IMG/VR virus record: IMGVR_UViG_3300021961_000305
Coordinates: 1-35,125 of that record
Reading direction: 5' to 3' (one strand)
Source: a virus
Length of the DNA stretch: 35,125 nt
Made by a program: the position numbers and the translations under genes. Shown here in pieces: positions 1-8,300 of this stretch. Each line of letters opens with the position of its first letter. Positions within the stretch are counted from its first letter, which is position 1. The notes under the pieces were generated by a model. It was not told the origin of the DNA, did not search any database, and saw only the letters and a list, made by a program, of their open reading frames with translations.

Positions 1-2
1 AG

Positions 3-1172
3 TTAATTGAAATGCCACCAGAGGTTCCAAATAAAAATGTATCTCTTATATGTCCCACTTATCAACAGGCTTGCGATATCTACTTTCCATTACTGGCCCA
101 TACTCTTGGTCTAGATGATTGGTCAGAAAAGAACTCGCTATCCTCAGGAACCTTCTGGTTCCACAATAATGTCAAGTTAAAGCTATGGTCATATGAAGCC
201 TCAGAGCGTATGCGTGGTAGCGGTCAATACTTTGTTGTATGTGACGAGGTAGAAGACTGGGTAGGAAACCCTGGATTGAAAGAATCTTGGGAGTCTATTA
301 TTCAGCCTACCATGACTACTCGTTGGCCAGGAAACCATAAGGGTCTCTTGATTGGTACCCCTAAGGGTTACTCCCACTTCTATGACATGACTAACTATGG
401 TTCAACAGACGACCGCTGGAAGCATTTCCATTATACTTATAGAGACTCTCCCTTCTTGGATCGGGAAGAGATTGAGCGTGTAAGACGCTTAGTAGATCCA
501 ATTAAGTTCGCTAGGGAATATGAAGGTAGCTTTGAAGATTCAGGAGCTAAGGTGTTCTATTGTTTCGATCGTAAGAAACATCTAGACTCCACTTTACCAT
601 ACTTCACTAGTGATGAAAAGAACAAAGAAGATGTTCATGTTGCTATCGACTTCAACATTGGCATTATGGCTGCAGTAGTATTTGCTGTTAGAGCCAATCA
701 AGTACACATCCTAGAGGACATGCAGAATGTTCTCGATACAGAACAGTTAGCAAGTAAGTTAAAGGCTAAATTCAAGGACAAGGGTCATCGGATATTCGCT
801 TATCCTGATCCGGCAGGTCGTGCTAGGAAGACGTCAGCCGTGGCAGGAGCCACCGACTTCTCCATCCTTGAGTCTCATGGAATTATCTGTAGAGCACATA
901 AAGCTGCTCCCCCGATTGTTGACTCAGTAGCCGCAGTTAATCGTAAGTTTTTAAATGCTAATGGTGATATAGATTGTTATATTCATCCAAGAGCAGAATC
1001 AACTATCCGTAGTCTTGAGAGAACCACATGGGTCGAGTCAAACCCAAACTCAGCACAGATTAGCAAGTCCGAAGGTGTAGAACACTGGACTGATGCACTA
1101 AGATATGCCATTGAGTATCTCTTTCCATTACGTAGTGGAACTAAGACAACTACAAAGGGCTTTATGTTTTAA
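3..1172 (+). CDS. terL: Terminase large subunit, 5'-truncated by window edge
   Basis: Packaging motor ATPase and nuclease that drives phage DNA into the prohead through the portal. The reading frame is open to the left edge, and codons before the first ATG at 12 (Leu-Ile-Glu) still read through, so the N-terminus with the Walker A loop lies outside the window. Counting from that ATG, the Walker B segment VVCDEVED is at about 75-82, the coupling motif GTPKG at about 115, and the RNase H-like nuclease domain begins with AIDFNIG near 212. Further acidic residues occur in YPDPAG and in HWTDALRY near the C-terminus. Family identity is secure from this motif order. Which packaging class it belongs to (headful or cos) cannot be judged here. 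The next gene starts 14 bases after the stop. Confidence 0.93.
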   Translation, partial: LIEMPPEVPNKNVSLICPTYQQACDIYFPLLAHTLGLDDWSEKNSLSSGTFWFHNNVKLKLWSYEASERMRGSGQYFVVCDEVEDWVGNPGLKESWESIIQPTMTTRWPGNHKGLLIGTPKGYSHFYDMTNYGSTDDRWKHFHYTYRDSPFLDREEIERVRRLVDPIKFAREYEGSFEDSGAKVFYCFDRKKHLDSTLPYFTSDEKNKEDVHVAIDFNIGIMAAVVFAVRANQVHILEDMQNVLDTEQLASKLKAKFKDKGHRIFAYPDPAGRARKTSAVAGATDFSILESHGIICRAHKAAPPIVDSVAAVNRKFLNANGDIDCYIHPRAESTIRSLERTTWVESNPNSAQISKSEGVEHWTDALRYAIEYLFPLRSGTKTTTKGFMF

Positions 1173-1186
1173 TTTAGGGAGATTCT

Positions 1187-1687
1187 ATGATTGAATTACT
1201 TGGAGGCGGTTTACTTGGAGGTATCTTTGGTGGTGTCTTCCGATTATTCCCAGAGGTATTAAAGTTCTTTGATAAGAAGAACGAGAGAGAACATGAGTTA
1301 GCAATGTTTAATCGACAGTGTGAACTCGAATCAATAAGAGGACAACAAAAATTAGCCGAGATTGGTGCACAACGGGATGCAGCAGTAGATGAAGGTGTTA
1401 TGCAAGCTTTTAAGGCTGCTATTGACCAACAAACTGAAATGGTCAAGACTGCTGGTAAGGGCTGGATTGCCTCTTTGTCTGCTTCTGTGCGCCCTGTAGT
1501 AACCTATTGGGTTCTACTAATCTGGACATTTGTTCATTGCTATACTGCCTATGTAGGATATTCTACAGGGTTAAACGCTATTGATACATTCAAGCTATTC
1601 ATGACTGCTGACTTTACAGCACTAGTCTCTGGAACAGTTAATTATTGGTTCCTTGATCGAACTCTTGCAAAACGAGGGTTATCATGA
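1187..1687 (+). CDS. Holin candidate, GTA-type three-TM family
   Basis: A 166-residue membrane protein preceded by a strong AGGGAG ribosome site. It begins with a glycine-rich hydrophobic segment (about 1-25), followed by a charged coiled-coil-like helix (about 28-75, rich in E, K, Q and R). Two hydrophobic stretches then lie around 95-125 and 130-155, the first introduced by SLSASVRPVVTYW. The SxRP-x-T-x-W lead-in and the overall layout match the 'holin of 3 TMs, for gene-transfer release' family as I remember it. The likely role is to permeabilise the inner membrane so that the endolysin encoded about 700 bases downstream can reach the wall. Position in a lysis group supports this. It could instead be another small phage membrane protein. 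The stop overlaps the next start by 4 bases (ATGA). Confidence 0.65.
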   Translation: MIELLGGGLLGGIFGGVFRLFPEVLKFFDKKNEREHELAMFNRQCELESIRGQQKLAEIGAQRDAAVDEGVMQAFKAAIDQQTEMVKTAGKGWIASLSASVRPVVTYWVLLIWTFVHCYTAYVGYSTGLNAIDTFKLFMTADFTALVSGTVNYWFLDRTLAKRGLS

Positions 1688-1896
1688 TTGATGACCGAAG
1701 AGTAAACGATGAACGAATTCTTATACTCGAGGTTGAGGTAAAGCAATTAAAAGAAGAACAGGCTAAGATTTTAGCTTGTGTTCAATCGATTCATGGAGAG
1801 ATGACAAGATATAAAGGATTCCTTGGAGGTATCGCATTTATAATCTCTGGTATTCTATTAGCTGTATCTTTTATTAAAGATTGGATATCAAAATGA
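1684..1896 (+). CDS. Small coiled-coil and single-TM protein, XhlA/holin-like
   Basis: A 70-residue protein whose first 40 residues form a charged heptad-like helix (ILEVEVKQLKEEQAKI), followed by one transmembrane helix (about 47-66, FLGGIAFIISGILLAVSFI) and a short basic tail. This build is that of haemolysin XhlA-type or class III holin-like proteins, which accompany holins in phage lysis groups. Start and stop both overlap neighbours by 4 bases (ATGA at 1684 and at 1893), so translation is probably coupled to the holin candidate and to the next gene. It may modulate holin action, but that is inferred from shape and position only. Confidence 0.55.
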   Translation: MIDDRRVNDERILILEVEVKQLKEEQAKILACVQSIHGEMTRYKGFLGGIAFIISGILLAVSFIKDWISK

Positions 1897-2384
1897 TAGA
1901 TCCCATAACCGCACTTGCAGCAGTTCAATCTGCTGTTGCTCTCATTAAGAAAGCATCTAAGACTGTTGATGATGTTGCTAGCCTAGGTCCATTGATTGGT
2001 AAGTATTTCGATGCTAAATCTACAGCAACTAAAGCCGTAAAAGAGGCTAAGAAAAAAGGCGGTTCTAATCTAGGTAAAGCCATTGAATTAGAGTTAGCAC
2101 TTAAAGCTCAGGCTGATTTTGAGAGAGAATTACAAGGTTTATTTTTCTCATCAAATAATATGGATATCTGGCAAAATATAATGAAACGTGTGGCTGACAT
2201 GAATGCAGCAGATGCTGAAGAAGCTAAACATAGTGCTATTGCTGAAGCTAAACGCAAGCGCCGTGAAGAAGAACTCACTGAGATGGTATTAGCCATTACT
2301 GTAGCCTTAATTGCCACAGGTCTTCTTATTTGGGCTGCATGGGAAGCTTTCACGTTTTGTTCAAAAGCAGTTTGTGGAGGTTAA
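1893..2384 (+). CDS. Membrane-anchored protein of unknown function in lysis group
   Basis: I place the start at ATG 1893 (MIDPITALAAVQ) because it makes the usual 4-base ATGA overlap with the previous stop. An in-frame ATG at 1881 would lengthen the protein by 4 residues. The product of 163 residues has an alanine-rich helical N-terminus, a lysine-rich segment (KEAKKKGG), a long charged helix with KRKRREEEL near 125-133, and one hydrophobic helix close to the C-terminus (MVLAITVALIATGLLIWAAW). A short tail with two cysteines follows. It directly abuts the endolysin gene. Its place suggests a lysis role such as a spanin-like or regulatory protein, but classical inner-membrane spanins have an N-terminal, not C-terminal, anchor. 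I do not recognise the family. Confidence 0.6.
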   Translation: MIDPITALAAVQSAVALIKKASKTVDDVASLGPLIGKYFDAKSTATKAVKEAKKKGGSNLGKAIELELALKAQADFERELQGLFFSSNNMDIWQNIMKRVADMNAADAEEAKHSAIAEAKRKRREEELTEMVLAITVALIATGLLIWAAWEAFTFCSKAVCGG

Positions 2385-2843
2385 ATGGATCTATCCCTTG
2401 CAACTGAGTTATGTAAGCTCTTTGAAGGATTCCGAGCAAAGCCCTACTTATGTCCAGCAGGAATTCCTACCATTGGGTATGGATCTACCTATTATGCTGA
2501 CGGTCGTAAGGTCTCAATGTCAGATCCTCCGATTACGGAGCCAGAAGCTAAGAAGCTCCTCGTACATGAATTAAAAGAAACATATGCACAGGGTGTAATA
2601 CGGTTATGTCCTCAGCTATACTCTAAAAGTCTTGCTGAAAACCAATGGGGTCGATTTAATGCCCTAGTAGACTTCTGCTATAACCTAGGTGTTGGTCGAT
2701 TACAGACTTCAACCCTTAGACGTAAGGTTAACGCAGGGGACTGGGAAGGCGCAAAGGAGCAACTACTACTCTGGAATAAAGCTGGAGGACGAATATTGCC
2801 TGGGTTAGATAAAAGACGTAAAGCAGAGATCGCTTTATTTTAG
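2385..2843 (+). CDS. Endolysin, GH24 (T4-type) lysozyme
   Basis: Muramidase that cuts peptidoglycan between MurNAc and GlcNAc to release progeny. The 152-residue protein shows the phage lysozyme spacing Glu-8aa-(Asp/Cys)-5aa-Thr as E14, C23 and T29 in [22 protein letters not shown] cysteine sits where T4 lysozyme has Asp20, a variant known in this family. The C-terminal half carries the usual conserved segments: [12 protein letters not shown], then GDWEGA, then [12 protein letters not shown]. No signal peptide or SAR helix is visible, so export should depend on a holin, which fits the upstream genes. The start codon directly follows the previous stop. A second, different GH24 domain is present in the tape measure protein. 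Confidence 0.93.
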   Translation: MDLSLATELCKLFEGFRAKPYLCPAGIPTIGYGSTYYADGRKVSMSDPPITEPEAKKLLVHELKETYAQGVIRLCPQLYSKSLAENQWGRFNALVDFCYNLGVGRLQTSTLRRKVNAGDWEGAKEQLLLWNKAGGRILPGLDKRRKAEIALF

Positions 2844-2851
2844 GAGTTACT

Positions 2852-2992
2852 ATGCCACTGAAAAAAGGATATGGCGAAAAAACCATTTCGGAAAATATTA
2901 AAAAGCTGAAAAAAGAGGGCTACTCTCAGGATCAATCCGTGGCGATTGCTCTAGAAGAAGCAAAGAAGTATCGTCCTAAAAAGAAAAAGTGA
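2852..2992 (+). CDS. 46-residue conserved phage protein (KTIxxNIxxL / QxxAIAL type)
   Basis: A short gene with a TAGGAG ribosome site 5 bases upstream. The product is very lysine-rich: it starts [20 protein letters not shown], then has [17 protein letters not shown] and ends in a run of lysines. Tiny proteins with this pattern (KKG...TIS.NI..L...G....Q.VAIAL..A) are common in tailed phages near terminase and portal genes. Their function is unknown to me. The size, basic charge and location suggest a small nucleic-acid or virion protein, which is speculation. Its TGA stop lies in the same reading frame as the following phoH gene, with only two codons between that stop and the TTG where phoH must begin. 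Confidence 0.75.
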   Translation: MPLKKGYGEKTISENIKKLKKEGYSQDQSVAIALEEAKKYRPKKKK

Positions 2993-2998
2993 GCCACA

Positions 2999-3673
2999 TT
3001 GAAAAGACAAAAAAGAAAAGCTATTAACGAGCGACAACCAAAGAATTTTCATATTCAACCAAAAAATAAGAAACAACAAAGATTAATTGATTCAATTAGG
3101 CAATCAACCATTACTGTTACTATAGGCTGTGCAGGTACAGGTAAAACATACTGTAGTGCAATGACAGCCGCACAGTTGTTTCTTTCTGGTGGATATAATA
3201 AAATTGTTTTAACTAGGGCTAATGTTCCCACAGGTCGTTCACTTGGTCATTTCCCTGGCACAGTTCAGGAAAAGATGGCTCCTTGGTTAGCGCCTTTAAC
3301 TAATGTATTAAAACGAGCCTTTGGTGAGTCACACTACAATTATTTAGTTAATCGCTCATCGATCGAGATCCAACCTTTAGAGACCATACGTGGCCAATCT
3401 TATGAGTCATCTATTATCCTAGTAGATGAGGCACAGAACTTAAACTTTGAAGAAATTAAAGCCATTACGACTAGACTTGGGGAGAACTCTAAGTTAGTAC
3501 TAATGGGAGACCCTGCACAAAGTGACGTTAATGATGGACGTTCATTGATTCGATTCGCAGAGATCTGCAAGAAACACTCAATCTCAATTCCAGTAATTGA
3601 GTTTAAAGTTGAAGACATTGTTCGCTCGGATATTGTTGCTCAACTAGTTAAAATATTTATGATGGAGAAATAA
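2999..3673 (+). CDS. phoH: PhoH-like P-loop ATPase
   Basis: A 224-residue PhoH family protein, a P-loop NTPase related to superfamily 1 helicases and widespread in aquatic phages. The exact role in infection is unsettled. Walker A is GCAGTGKT at 43-50, Walker B is ILVDEAQN at about 140-147, and a sensor-like segment MGDPAQSD follows. The frame has no ATG before Walker A, because the first in-frame Met comes just after it. The start must therefore be TTG at 2999, 6 bases after the upstream TGA. A weak GTGAG overlapping that TGA is the only ribosome site, so expression may rely on translational coupling or stop-codon readthrough from the 46-residue gene. The portal gene follows after 3 bases. 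Confidence 0.9.
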   Translation: MKRQKRKAINERQPKNFHIQPKNKKQQRLIDSIRQSTITVTIGCAGTGKTYCSAMTAAQLFLSGGYNKIVLTRANVPTGRSLGHFPGTVQEKMAPWLAPLTNVLKRAFGESHYNYLVNRSSIEIQPLETIRGQSYESSIILVDEAQNLNFEEIKAITTRLGENSKLVLMGDPAQSDVNDGRSLIRFAEICKKHSISIPVIEFKVEDIVRSDIVAQLVKIFMMEK

Positions 3674-3676
3674 CCA

Positions 3677-5251
3677 ATGGCTAACTTAACTACAACGCCA
3701 AGTAAAGCCGTAACAAAGTCTGTGGGTGATCCAAATCCAGCATATGAATCTTTACGTGGGTTGTGGGAACGGTCAAGAGCTATCCTTAACGGGGAGACTC
3801 ATGCCAAAGCCTATGATGATGTTATTGATACATACAGCTTTACTAACTTGTTACTGCCTTTCAGTCCAACGATGACTCAGGCGCAATATAACTTTTACCG
3901 TAGTGAGGCAGAGTTACCAGGACTAGTTCAGCAGTATGCTAAGATCCTTCTTGGCGGTATTCTTAGGAAGCCTCCTTCTTTGGCACTTGGCAATTCAATT
4001 CCAGCTGATGCTCAAGCATGGTTAACAAACAATTTTACTGCTAGTAATGGTTCTATGTTGAGTTTCCTCGATGAAGCGCTTTGGGAAGAGTTACAAACCT
4101 CACGTTGCTGGGTGATTGTAGATTATCCTGAGATCGATTCTAACGCTGATTTAACACCAGAACAGAAGGCAGAATTAAACCCTTACTGTGTAATCGTTAA
4201 AGCAGAAAACGTCATTAACTGGCAACAGTCATCAATAAAAGGTAGCTCTCATCAGAAGCTGTCTAGGTTCACTATTAGATTTTTTATTGAGAGCTTTTCC
4301 AACAATCAATTTCATCCAGACTATGTAGATACTGTGATGGATTATTACCTTGATGAGTCAGGACTCCTTGTAATTGATACTTATCAGAAGTCTGACACTA
4401 ATGAAACTATCAATGTAGTCAATGGTGAACTAACCAAGAAATACCAAACAGAGAATGCTCAACAAAACTGGTCAAAGATTAAAACTGTTTATCCTTTGAT
4501 GAACGGTGAAAGAATGGACTTCATTCCTGCCTATCCATTGAATGGTCAAGTTCAACCTGTCGAACCTATTTTACAACCATTAGTTAACAGAGAGATTTCT
4601 TTATACAATAAAGTAAGTCGTAGAAACCATTTACTTTATGGTGCAGCTACCTATACTCCTGTAGTTATGTCTGATATGACTGACGAAGAGTTTGAGGCTA
4701 TTGTTAACGCTGGTCTAGGCAGTTGGATTAAGCTAAGAGCAGGAGACGAGATCAAAGCCCTAGAGACACCTACAAAGAGTCTTGAGGATATGGAAAAGGC
4801 TATTGAGGCTACCATCAATGATCTATCTAAAATGGGTATCCGAATGCTTGCTCCTGAGGGTTCAGGAGACAGTGGTGTAGCACTCGAGATTCGAAATGCT
4901 AGCCAGACAGCCCAATTAGGTATGTTGAATACTAAGATTAGTTCCACAATGGAACAGATCATTACTACTATGCTTCGCTGGAAGTATGGTATCGATATAA
5001 CAGAAGAAGATGTTGAATTTGAGTTATCCGCAGACTTTAACCCAGTACCTGTTGGTGCTGACTGGATGCGACTAGTCACTGAATGGTATCAAAATGGTAT
5101 TATTCCACGTAGTACATTTATTAAGATTGCTAAGAGCAATGATGTATTACCTAATGACTATAATGACGAAGAGGCTGTTCAGGAAATCCAGACAGACCCT
5201 CTAATCGATCTTCAATCAACTCAAATTGATTCATCAATCACAGGACAGTAA
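3677..5251 (+). CDS. Portal protein, DUF4055 family
   Basis: Portal proteins form the ring at one capsid vertex through which DNA is packaged and ejected, and which nucleates head assembly. This 524-residue protein shows the DUF4055 hallmark segment YRSEAELPGLVQQYAKILLGG followed by RKPP (about 72-98). Later come a QPVEPILQPLVNREISLY helix and a long central helix region with EGSGDSGVALEIRNASQTAQLG. The C-terminus is acidic and lacks obvious structure. Position (after terminase, before the minor head protein and scaffold) agrees with a portal. Length is in the usual range. DUF4055 is assigned from remembered sequence pattern. Confidence 0.88.
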   Translation: MANLTTTPSKAVTKSVGDPNPAYESLRGLWERSRAILNGETHAKAYDDVIDTYSFTNLLLPFSPTMTQAQYNFYRSEAELPGLVQQYAKILLGGILRKPPSLALGNSIPADAQAWLTNNFTASNGSMLSFLDEALWEELQTSRCWVIVDYPEIDSNADLTPEQKAELNPYCVIVKAENVINWQQSSIKGSSHQKLSRFTIRFFIESFSNNQFHPDYVDTVMDYYLDESGLLVIDTYQKSDTNETINVVNGELTKKYQTENAQQNWSKIKTVYPLMNGERMDFIPAYPLNGQVQPVEPILQPLVNREISLYNKVSRRNHLLYGAATYTPVVMSDMTDEEFEAIVNAGLGSWIKLRAGDEIKALETPTKSLEDMEKAIEATINDLSKMGIRMLAPEGSGDSGVALEIRNASQTAQLGMLNTKISSTMEQIITTMLRWKYGIDITEEDVEFELSADFNPVPVGADWMRLVTEWYQNGIIPRSTFIKIAKSNDVLPNDYNDEEAVQEIQTDPLIDLQSTQIDSSITGQ

Positions 5252-5311
5252 GATCAAACCTACGGTTATGGGTCTTGTTGTTCAGTCGTTGACTTTCCTT
5301 GAAAGGGAACC

Positions 5312-8300
5312 ATGACACTTAATGATGAGATCTATGATCGTATTGTACAGCATTTGGCTGATACACGATTATATGAATTAGAAACACAAACACTACTAGG
5401 AAGAGGTATTCGTAGACACAAGAAACGTTTACGAGATCTCTTAGTAAAGGACATTAAAGCTAACCTCCGTCCTGAAGTAACAAGGATGACGAGAGAGTTA
5501 AGAGCAACAACAGAAAATAGCCTAACAGATTATGCGGGAGCAAGCATAAACTTCCATACCAATAATCTCGAAAAGAGCACAGGACGTTTCTTTAAAGTAA
5601 CTAAGCCTAAAGCTTCCGATCTGTTAGTGTCTATCATTGGCCCTAATATTGAAACATCACGATCAATCAAACAACACTTTGATTCTATTGGTGAAGGTGA
5701 ATTAGTTCGAATTCAGAACAAGATTCTTTCAGGACTAGCTAATGGTAAGACAAATAAAATAATTATTCAAGAAGTACTCGAGACTACTTCGATTACTGAA
5801 CGTCAGGCTAAAGCCTTAGTTCGAACAGGTATTACAAGAACACAATCAGTAGTATTGAATCGAGTAATGGAAGAGAACAAAGACATTATTGCTGGATATC
5901 GGTTTACTGCGGTACTAGACTCTCGTACATCACCTACTTGTGCTCATCATGATGGTGAGTTCTATAAGATAGATGATAAACGATATCAGCCTCCATTACA
6001 TTGGAACTGTCGTAGTTCACTAGTACCCGTATTGAAAGCTAAATCAGAAATACTAAGAACAGAGTCGAATAGAGTCCGTCCAAGGAATCTTGAAAAGGTA
6101 GACCCAAAGGTTCTGGATGGAGTTCCTCCTAAGAAGGAGAACTACAACGAATGGCTGAAGCGTCAGCCGATGGATGTTAAGCTAAAACAGCTAGGATCAG
6201 AAGAAAAGGTAGCTCTATTTGATGCAGGTAACTTACCTGTTAAAGAGTTTATTACGCCTAAGGGCGGATCTATTAGTGTAGCTGTTCTTCGTAAGCTAGA
6301 CAATGCTAGGACTTCTATATTCCCTACTAGACAGTCAGTATTAACTGAGTCTCAGGATGCAGCCTTTGCTGTAGCCGCTAGTCGTCCATACGATATTCTC
6401 CGATCACCTCAAGTACAGAACCAACTAAGGGCTATGTATATTAGTGATGCAGAGTCTATGAATCAAGCAATGTCTTTAACTGACTTCCGTGGTACTACCC
6501 TCTTAGGTAAACGTACATCACGCATCAGAGCAAATAATGAGTTTGATGAACGCAATACATCATTCGATCCATTTACTGGTGAAGTAAAGACTACCATGAT
6601 GTATGATCCTGACTTTCAAGTATATCAGGAACGACTAGACTTTCTACGTAACTCAAAACTATTAGACAAAGATCAAAAACAATTTATTGAGGACTTTGCA
6701 GAATCTCTTGAGGATAAAATATCGGTTAATCAACAGTCTGTAGTAGTAGAGAATCTAAGGGTTCTCTTTGAACGATATGAGAACTCTACGCCTAAGGTGC
6801 CATGGGAAAACTTCATGAATGTTGCTAGAGCAGAGTCTCAGTATTCTGTTGTTAACGTATCTCGTATCCTTGATAGACGTTCAAGAGAACGTGCTGAAGC
6901 GTTTGCTACTTATGGTCGTGCAGGAGAACCCGCCAAGGTTCAAATATTCGGGCGATACTATTCATTCGATGATATCTCTAAGAACCTATTAGACAACCAA
7001 CGCTATACAAGTAATTGGAAGACAGTATATGGTCGTTCACTTGCTCGATCTGTATACTATCGTGGTAGAGCACCACTAAAGGCTTATTTTATTAAGCCTG
7101 ATAGAACTAAGCCACAGACAATTAAAGACAGAATCATAAAAGCTCTTGAAGAGTCAGTTCCAGGATTTAAGACTTTCCTAAAGTTAACAGATGGTAAACC
7201 TAGAGATTCTCTTATTACAGAATTCCTTCGTGATAAACGAGAAGCATACCGGCGTATTGTTGATCTAGAATTCCTATTTGGAAGACAACGACAATCATAT
7301 TTAGACCAGTTAGTTGAGGATGCTACTGGAGATAAAGAAGCTATTGATGTACTATCAGGAATCATGGAATTGATCGCTGATGGACAATCTACGGATTATG
7401 ATACCCTTGCAATTAATATTGGTAAGAACTTAAGGGACAACTGGAAACCCAATTTTCCTTTCTTTAAACCTACACTGAAAGACTATCATGAAGATGGTAG
7501 TAAGATACTTCAAGGACTGCGTGATCAAGGATTGATTCGTGTTCTGCCCAGGGGTAAAAATAGACGTTCTGTTATCGATCTTGAAACAGGACGACCAAGT
7601 GGACCGTGGAAAAATACTATGTCTAGAGAAGTTGTTATCCTAGACCGTAACATGCGAGAACTACAATCTCGTAATAGACAAATATTAGTCTCCCAGAATA
7701 TTGGAGTAGTTAATCCTCGAGACCGATTATATATTCGTGCAGGAGAAAAGACTTATTATGACGCTAGAGGTAAGAACACAGGAGTCTCAATTATCACTCG
7801 AAGAGCTAGTGGTAACTATGACAAAGATTTAATTGATAGAGACTTCGCTAAGATGTTGAATCATACTATGGATGCTCAGTACGAGGTTGACAATGAATTC
7901 TCTGGATTCATGGATGAGCTAGTACGCTTTAGAGACCCTAGGGGTAATGTTAAAAAGTATGATGATCTAAATGACTTTAGACGATTGATCTTAAAACGAG
8001 GTGATCAAGGCTATGCATTTATGCAAACAGTTAAATGGCATAGAGATCGAGGAGCACCATTTAGAGTTATTGCTCAGATTGATGGACGAGGACGAGTATA
8101 CTATCAAGGATACTTAACACCAACAGGTGGTGAAGTTGCTCGACCATTTATCAATAGTAACAGAGCTATTAGCATGAATCGTGAGTCTCTCCGAGAGTTA
8201 ATGACTCAAACAGGTGCATTGATTGGACCTACTACAGAGGCATTGACGGTTGATGGTCGTATGGAGATCTTTTTAAGAAATGAAAAAGCCCTTAGAGAGA

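Noticed and set aside
2734-2749. CAGGGGAC-NN-GGAAGG resembling the repeated promoter box
   Set aside because: It lies inside the conserved GDWEGA codons of the endolysin and has no TATAAT at the expected distance, so protein coding explains it.
5252-5311. 60-base gap between portal and fusion gene as a promoter or terminator
   Set aside because: Only a weak TTCC/GGAA inverted repeat and the ribosome site are present; no TATAAT, T-run or repeated box is visible.
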